Below are positions 59,110 to 64,000 of a DNA stretch of 64,000 nucleotides, piece after piece (the stretch's first letter is position 1; each line of letters starts with the position of its first letter). A model generated the notes under the pieces. It ran no database searches, had not been told where the DNA came from, and worked only from the letters and a program-made list of their open reading frames with translations. A program made the position numbers and the translations under genes. Origin of the DNA: Nageia nagi (Eukaryota > Pinophyta); assembly GCA_050084985.1 (NCBI GenBank), contig JBITNC010000001.1, forward strand, positions 214,954,001-215,018,000, given 5' to 3'.

Positions 59110-59870
59110 TATTGATAGTTTCAAAAAATGGGGACTTTCTCCCACTTGACTCTCCATTAGAGATAGATTTTCACCCTTATCATCAGGTGACTTTAGTGTT
59201 ACATGAATGCTATGTTGAAATAATAATTGCTCATACCTTTGTGCCTACATCTTCTATTTTTTTGTCTCTTATAGGGAGGCACTTAGGTGGGCAAATGCCT
59301 ATTCTTGCACACTTTGAATTTGATGAATCAACTTTTATTCTTGTTCAATGAGCTTAATCTTTAACTCATTTCTCTCTAAACAAGTGGTATTCCAAATTTT
59401 TTTACATTCCTCATGCTCCTATTGAAGATGCTTTATCTATTCTTTAGCATTTTTCAACTTTTACTACAAATATTCATTCTCTATGATAGCTTGCATTATT
59501 GCTCTTAATAGTTTTTATTACTATAATTTCATAAGTAAAGTCATCTAAAAGTATTAACCCCTTTTGTTGAGATTCCACATTGTACATATAAAGGTAGTAT
59601 CATATCATGCATTTATTTGCCATAATATCTTTCAATAATTCCCTTAGTATCTTTCTAGATATGATTTTGAGTGTATGACTTCTCATCATCCATAATTCTT
59701 TAGTAAATATTTAATGCAAATTCTCCCTTCATCCACTCATTGAAGTGTTTTTTTTTGTACTCTATTTATCATTTACTAGTTATCTCCTTTCTAGGTAGAT
59801 GTTGGTTTTATAGGTAATATTTCTTGGTTTTGGATGCATTGAAAAACAAATCATGGTGAATCATAGGAGA
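59110..59870 (-). pseudogene. Decayed minus-strand ORF with coiled-coil, function unknown
   Basis: Minus-strand translation in nearby frames gives protein-like segments in order. They are RKEITSK, IEYKKKHFNEWMKGEFALNI, RIMDDEKSYTQNHI, KDTKGIIERYYGK and MHDMILPLYVQCGIS, then a heptad-like stretch LKNAKE, EHEECKKIWNTTCLERNELK, KLIEQE and HQIQSVQE. AQRYEQLLFQHSIHVTLKS and GENLSLMESQVGESPHFLKL follow to the end. Composition (Glu, Lys, Gln) and regular hydrophobic spacing suggest a nuclear or structural coiled-coil protein of some 250 residues. I do not recognise the family. It lies upstream, in the sense of element E, of its polypurine tract, so it may be an extra ORF of that element. Element F begins 35 bp beyond its upstream end. 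A plus-strand 79-codon frame at 59,112-59,351 overlaps it and is judged a shadow. Confidence 0.4.
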
Positions 59871-59904
59871 TATTATCTTATTATGCACCTTGCTGCTCTT
59901 CTAG

Positions 59905-61009
59905 TGTAATATCCCCAAAACTCACAAAATGTGATTTTTGTTAAAGTGTAATATTCCAAAGTTGAAATATCACTACTTAGGAATTTATATATATTTTATA
60001 TTTTTCTATCTAGCTCAATTCAAATCAGATCTACAAATTGAACAATAAATAGAGCCAAAAAATGAATTTTATTCTTCAAGAACTGGGACATCCCAAATGG
60101 ACAAGTACAATAGTCAAGGAAAAATACCTAAATGCTCAAGAAGGGAGATGTTTTCCCTCACAAAGTAGATTTGGATGATCTGGCCCTGCAAGTTCTTCAA
60201 TCTCTTCTCCCTAATGCTGGATGAGCCTCCTCACACTGATTTGATTGGTCTAGATCTAGGATGTGCCTCCTCACATTGATTTGGTAGGTTAGATCTAGAT
60301 CTGGAATATGGTCGCATTGGCTAGATCTGGATCTACCCCACTAGCTAGATCTAGATTAGGGATGGAATAGTTCCACTACATTAGCTTAAACTATTCTAGT
60401 AACTCCACCTCATTGGCTTGAGCTACTCTAGCAACTCCACCTCACTATCTCAAGCTACTATCCTAGCTTAGGTAAGAACTCCTCCACATTGGCTTGAGCT
60501 CTCCCACGAAGCTAGCTAGAAAGCTACAACTCCACTAGCTGCTAACCCTTAGAAAGAGATAAACTTTGATGATCTTCCAGCATCCCCCAAATGATGCATC
60601 CCATCTCCTTTTATAACAAGATCTCTCATACCTTAGAATCACCCAAAGTGCAACATCCCTCTTCTGGTGTCTTGGGATGACAAATTAAATCATCTAGGGA
60701 CCCAAGAAGCCCAACATCCCACAATGGTTGCCTAGAGATGCCAAATTACAAGATCAATGGCTCATAAATACAACATCCCATTATGAGAGACTAATATTGC
60801 ATTAATTACAAATAGTTGAGCTAGATTAATTAAATAAAATCCAAGGGTGAGTGCCTCAAGGATCTCTTTAGCCTTGGTTATAGAAATAAATGCAAAATAT
60901 TAATAAAATACTCCTAAATTAATTTATTTTTGGTTTCTCCTCATTTGCCATGAATGTCACACTCCAAGAGGAGAGAAAGTGGATGTTTTACAAATTTGGG
61001 GACATTACA
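59905..61009 (-). mobile_element. Element F 3' LTR (1105 bp)
   Basis: The plus strand begins TGTAATATCCCCAAAACTCA and ends TTTGGGGACATTACA, so the ends are inverted copies TGTAATRTCCCCAAA of 15 bp. The interior has CTAGATCTAGAT and TTGGCTTGAGCTACTCTAGC strings repeated a few times. The left part matches 63,465-64,000. Confidence 0.9.
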
Positions 61010-61023
61010 AGTCTCTTCTTCCT
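61010..61023 (-). promoter_or_regulatory. Polypurine tract of element F
   Basis: Minus-strand AGGAAGAAGAGACT lies directly before the LTR start TGTAATGTCCCC. Confidence 0.7.
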
Positions 61024-61698
61024 GAATTGCTTATCCCCAAGCAACTCAAGATAAATTGGCTCTTCTCTTTCCCATCCTTAAAAGTTGTAATATGGATGAA
61101 AGAACAAGGAGAAAGAGTACCAATTTTTTGTTGCAAGTGATGGCCAAAATGTCTACCTTCATAGCTCCATAACATAACATCCAAGTCCTAAATGAAATCA
61201 AGGAGTGCTAGTGGGTTATCTTCTATCTAGGACTGCATCACATGATGGGAGGGAGAATCTGTAATTTCAATAAACATGAATACATTCATCCCAACATCCT
61301 AATGGTCTAAGTGGCTGACTGGTTCACAAGTAAAAGTATGATGAAGTAATACCAAATCTCTAATCCCTCTATTTCTCATTTTAGGCAAGATGATGGATAA
61401 TTTGTCCCAAAACATTTTGTAGTAATATACTTGTAACAAGGACATATATGCCAAAGAGAAGTAAATCTGACCAGTAAGTATTATCACTTATTTCTAATCT
61501 TCAATCAACCTCCAACTTATTATCTAAAAAAAGAACACTCTTAACCAATTCGTTAGTGGCTAAGCAAATGTGGGCATGTTACCTTGGGACTGGGTGATGT
61601 CTTGCATGGTAGTTCTATTTGGGATGTGAGAAATGATTCGATGTTGTTGCTTTAGATCTTCTATTACTTCCAATTGATGGGCTTATGAAGTGGCCCTA
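61024..61698. other. Element F interior between protease and polypurine tract
   Basis: I see no pol motif here. An open frame at 61,487-61,299 (minus) has no recognisable domain. This is where RT to integrase would lie in a full element. Confidence 0.5.
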
Positions 61699-63423
61699 TT
61701 GCTACCCTACAATCCTCTCATGATGACCTCCTTTCCATTTGCTATGGAACTTCATTTCCAAGGTGTCATAATTTGTCCTAATCTCTCCTAAAGTTTTTAG
61801 CCATTGAATTCCAAAGACCATGTGCAAGGTCCCTCCCATGGGATATACATAGAAATCACTTCTCATGGAGTAATTGTTAGTCTCAACTAGAAGTTTTCTA
61901 ATCACCTTATTGCAAAATGAGATCTAGCCATTAGCATTGGCCACATTGAATCCTTCAAAAACATCCATCCTTAGTCCTTTCTCAGTAGCAAACAAAGCAT
62001 TAATGAAGTTGTGAGATGCCCCTCCATCAATAAGAATAGTCACTTCTTCTCCTAGAGCTCTTCCCTGAATGCATAATATGGGGTAATGGGGTGCTCCACT
62101 AATGGTGGCCAAAGTGCTATGAGTAGAAAACTCTTCCACAAATTCTAAAATAATCCATAGATCTGATTCAAGTTCCTCCATCTCCACTACCTCTACATAA
62201 CTAAGCTACACCTTCCCATTGCAACGATGGCCTAGCTCCCATGATCCTCTATATATAAAGCACATTTTCCTTCTTCTCATTTTAGAATGTGAGATCTCCT
62301 GATCCCTCTATGTCTACTCCAACGGCCATGCATTTCTTCTTGGTGGAGATGTGAGCCTTCCTTAGCTCCCATTTGTTTTACTTATTAGCATAATTTGTTG
62401 CTAGGGTGGCTATGTCCTTCCTTGATTACTCTTCCCTTAGATTAGATTGGTTGATTCAAGTGCTACAACCCTTCTAATTGCCTCATCAAGATCATTTAGC
62501 TCAAATGCTTTGATAGATGCTTTGATATTTTCATTCAAACCCTCCATGAACATAGCCATCCTTTTAGCTTCTTATAGATCTAAAACCATAATAGAAACAT
62601 TTATAAACTCATCTACATATTCTTCAATTGTACCTTTCTATTGGATCTTTGTGAGCTCATGGAAGTAACTTTCTTCAATCTTCTTTTCAAAATGTTCCAA
62701 CAACCTTTGGCAAAATTCATCAAAAGTTGAGATCTAGTCATGCCCCAATGTTTTCAATCCATGGTGCCACCACTCATAGGTTCATCCCTTTAGGGAGAGT
62801 GTGGCAAAATTTATGGCCTCATCTTCTACCATGGAATTGAAAGATAGGTACATTTGGAGCTAGTGAATCCATCCTCTTATCGAGATCCTTGCACCTCCAT
62901 CAAATTTCTCCAATTGGAGCTTATGCAATGGCTCCTTAAAGATAGGTGGGCATCCTCCTTATCCTCCCTCCAATTATCCATGAAATTCTTGGAGAGATAT
63001 GATGTTTTTGTACTCTACTGGTTTAGCCATGTACTCATTAAAAAATTGGTTGAGCCTCTCCTAATGTCTTCGATTGATCTCCTCTGGATCTTCCTCTTTT
63101 TTGAAAAGAGGCTTAGGTGGAATAGGTATAGACTTCTAGTAATGAGATCTAGCCCCAGATGAGCTCTCTCCTTGGCCATTTCTATTTTCCCAGCTAGGTG
63201 GTGGAGTTTGGTTCCCTCTTTGGGATGTGAGTATCTGTAATTGCTCCATCATCTTCCTTAATGCATCTAGGATGGCTATGTTGGAATCAACCATGTTCCC
63301 TTGTCTAGCTTCCTCCCACTCTTTAGATCTCTCCAAATATGTTACATCTCTCTCCTCCAAGCTTGACTAGTAATCAGGATCACTTCTTCCTCTAAAGTAG
63401 TAATTATGGATCTTAGGTGGCAT
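61699..63423 (-). pseudogene. Gag-protease of element F, one frame with stops only
   Basis: The ATG at 63,423, 28 nt after the primer site, opens MPPKIHNYYFRGRSDPDY, and the same frame runs 574 codons to 61,699 with several stops but no frameshift. Gag: LDALRKMMEQLQILTSQR, a LEKFDGGA-like segment, then YEWWHHGLKTLGHD, STFDEFCQRLLEHFEKK and KGTIEEYVDEFINVSIMV, the usual Gag core. The zinc knuckle is at 62,262-62,221. Protease: VTILIDGGASHNFINALFAT has D-G-G-A where D-S/T-G-A is usual, followed by GTLHMVFGIQWLKTLGEI. The alternative short start near 63,360 is a TTG. Gag and protease fused in one frame is normal for Ty3/gypsy. Inactive because of the stops. Confidence 0.85.
62221..62262 (-). other. 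Gag zinc knuckle of element F, second Cys lost
   Basis: CFIYRGSWELGHRC fits C-x2-C-x4-5-H-x-C spacing with Tyr in place of the second Cys (TGT to TAT). The same residue has changed in the same way in the chromovirus at 17.6 kb. Confidence 0.75.
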
Positions 63424-63451
63424 GAGCTAATATAGGTTGGTAGGAAAATAG

Positions 63452-63463
63452 GCTCTGATACCA
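63452..63463 (-). promoter_or_regulatory. Primer-binding site of element F (initiator-Met tRNA)
   Basis: Minus-strand TGGTATCAGAGC is the exact complement of the 3' end of plant initiator tRNA-Met and lies 1 nt from the 5' LTR. Confidence 0.9.
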
Positions 63464-63464
63464 C

Positions 63465-64000
63465 TATAATATCCCCAAAACTCATAAAATGCAATTTTTG
63501 TTAAAGTGTAATATTCCAAAGTTGAAATATCACTACTTAGGAATTTATATATATTTTATATTTTTCTATCTAGCTCAATTCAAATTGAATCTACAAATTG
63601 AATAAGAAATAAAGCTAGAAATGAATTTTATTCTTTAAGAGCTAGGACATCCCAAATGGACAAGTACAATACTCAAGGAAAGATACCCAAATGCTCAAGA
63701 AGGGCGATGTTTGCCCTCACAAAGTAGATTTGGATGATATGGCCCTGCAAGTTCTTCAATCTCTTCTCCCTAATGCTGGATGAGCCTCCTCACATTGATT
63801 TAGCTGGTCTAGATCTAGGATGTACCTCCTCACATTGATTTGGTAGGTTAGATCTAGATCTGGAATATGGTCGCATTGGTTAGATCTGGATCTACCCCAC
63901 TAGCTAGATCTAGATTAGGGATGGAATAGTTCCACTACATTAGCTTAAACTATTCTAGTAACTCCACCTCATTGGCTTGAGCTACTCTAGCAACTCCACC
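63465..64000 (-). mobile_element. Element F 5' LTR, partial (536 bp in window)
   Basis: It matches 59,905-60,440. The first dinucleotide on the plus strand is TA where the other LTR has TG, one transition. The remaining half lies beyond the window end. Confidence 0.9.

Larger units (their letters stand above)
59905..64000 (-). mobile_element. Element F: gag-protease-only Ty3/gypsy derivative, cut by window end
   Basis: Minus-oriented, with the 3' LTR at 59,905-61,009, a polypurine tract, a short interior of about 2.45 kb with a gag-protease frame, an initiator-Met primer site and the 5' LTR from 63,465 out of the window. If the 5' LTR has the same length, the element measures about 4.67 kb. 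No RT, RNase H or integrase fits in the interior, so it was mobilised in trans or arose by internal deletion. LTRs are about 95% alike by eye over the visible part. Confidence 0.88.

Noticed and set aside
62447-63162. Plus-strand open frames in element F
   Set aside because: They are shadows of the minus-strand gag, which has recognisable Gag-core and zinc-knuckle motifs.
1-64000. CRISPR array, bacterial operon or rRNA/tRNA genes
   Set aside because: No regular spacer-repeat pattern with unique spacers, no ribosome-binding sites or dense ORFs, and no cloverleaf or rRNA landmarks seen on reading.

Overview
The window reads as nuclear intergenic DNA of a seed plant with a large, repeat-dominated genome. 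There is no intact host gene, no recognisable rRNA or tRNA gene, and nothing bacterial. The DNA is AT-rich and almost without CpG. Nearly every recognisable coding sequence is a decayed plant Ty3/gypsy-type retrotransposon, broken mainly by stop codons of the kind C-to-T/G-to-A change produces. A gymnosperm or another giant-genome lineage would fit, but the species cannot be read from the sequence.

Layout. 0.5-5.1 kb: tandem array of a ~345-bp unit with a ~1.67-kb higher-order period. 5.7-6.7 kb: four copies of a ~259-bp unit. 7.6-9.8 and 17.6-19.8 kb: a ~2.2-kb direct repeat pair. Between them lie an LTR fragment, an inverted piece of the 345-bp array, a 12-bp-type minisatellite, a 797-bp LTR and a decayed chromovirus on the minus strand (gag zinc knuckle, protease, RT, RNase H, integrase, chromodomain remnant). 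21.1-29.4 kb: an extremely AT-rich block built from a short TTTTCTATAAAAATGTAAT-like unit with about ten copies of a conserved ~100-bp landmark. 31.8-54.4 kb: a cluster of three related LTR elements, described next. 55.1-57.7 kb: a candidate long LTR followed by a minus-strand element with an unrecognised ORF. 59.9-64.0 kb: a gag-protease-only Ty3/gypsy derivative cut by the window end.

The most interesting system is the 31.8-54.4 kb cluster. Element A (45,969-54,410) is structurally complete: two 833-bp LTRs, a 5-bp target duplication ATGTA, a primer-binding region and a polypurine tract. It carries a sense gag but no pol. On the opposite strand it carries a plant mobile domain (PMD, MAIN-like) gene with an apparent TATA box of its own and an 89-nt intron whose removal keeps the frame open. 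Element B (minus, 32,263-37,578) and element C (plus, 31,847-45,260) have the same plan: sense gag and antisense PMD. B sits inside the 5' LTR of C. This is a non-autonomous retrotransposon lineage carrying an antisense, intron-bearing host-type gene. The elements also share recurrent palindromic words around GGACCACNNGTGGTCC.

None of these proteins is likely to be made today, because all copies are broken. The intended division of labour would be Gag packaging the element RNA, pol supplied in trans, and the PMD protein made from the antisense promoter.
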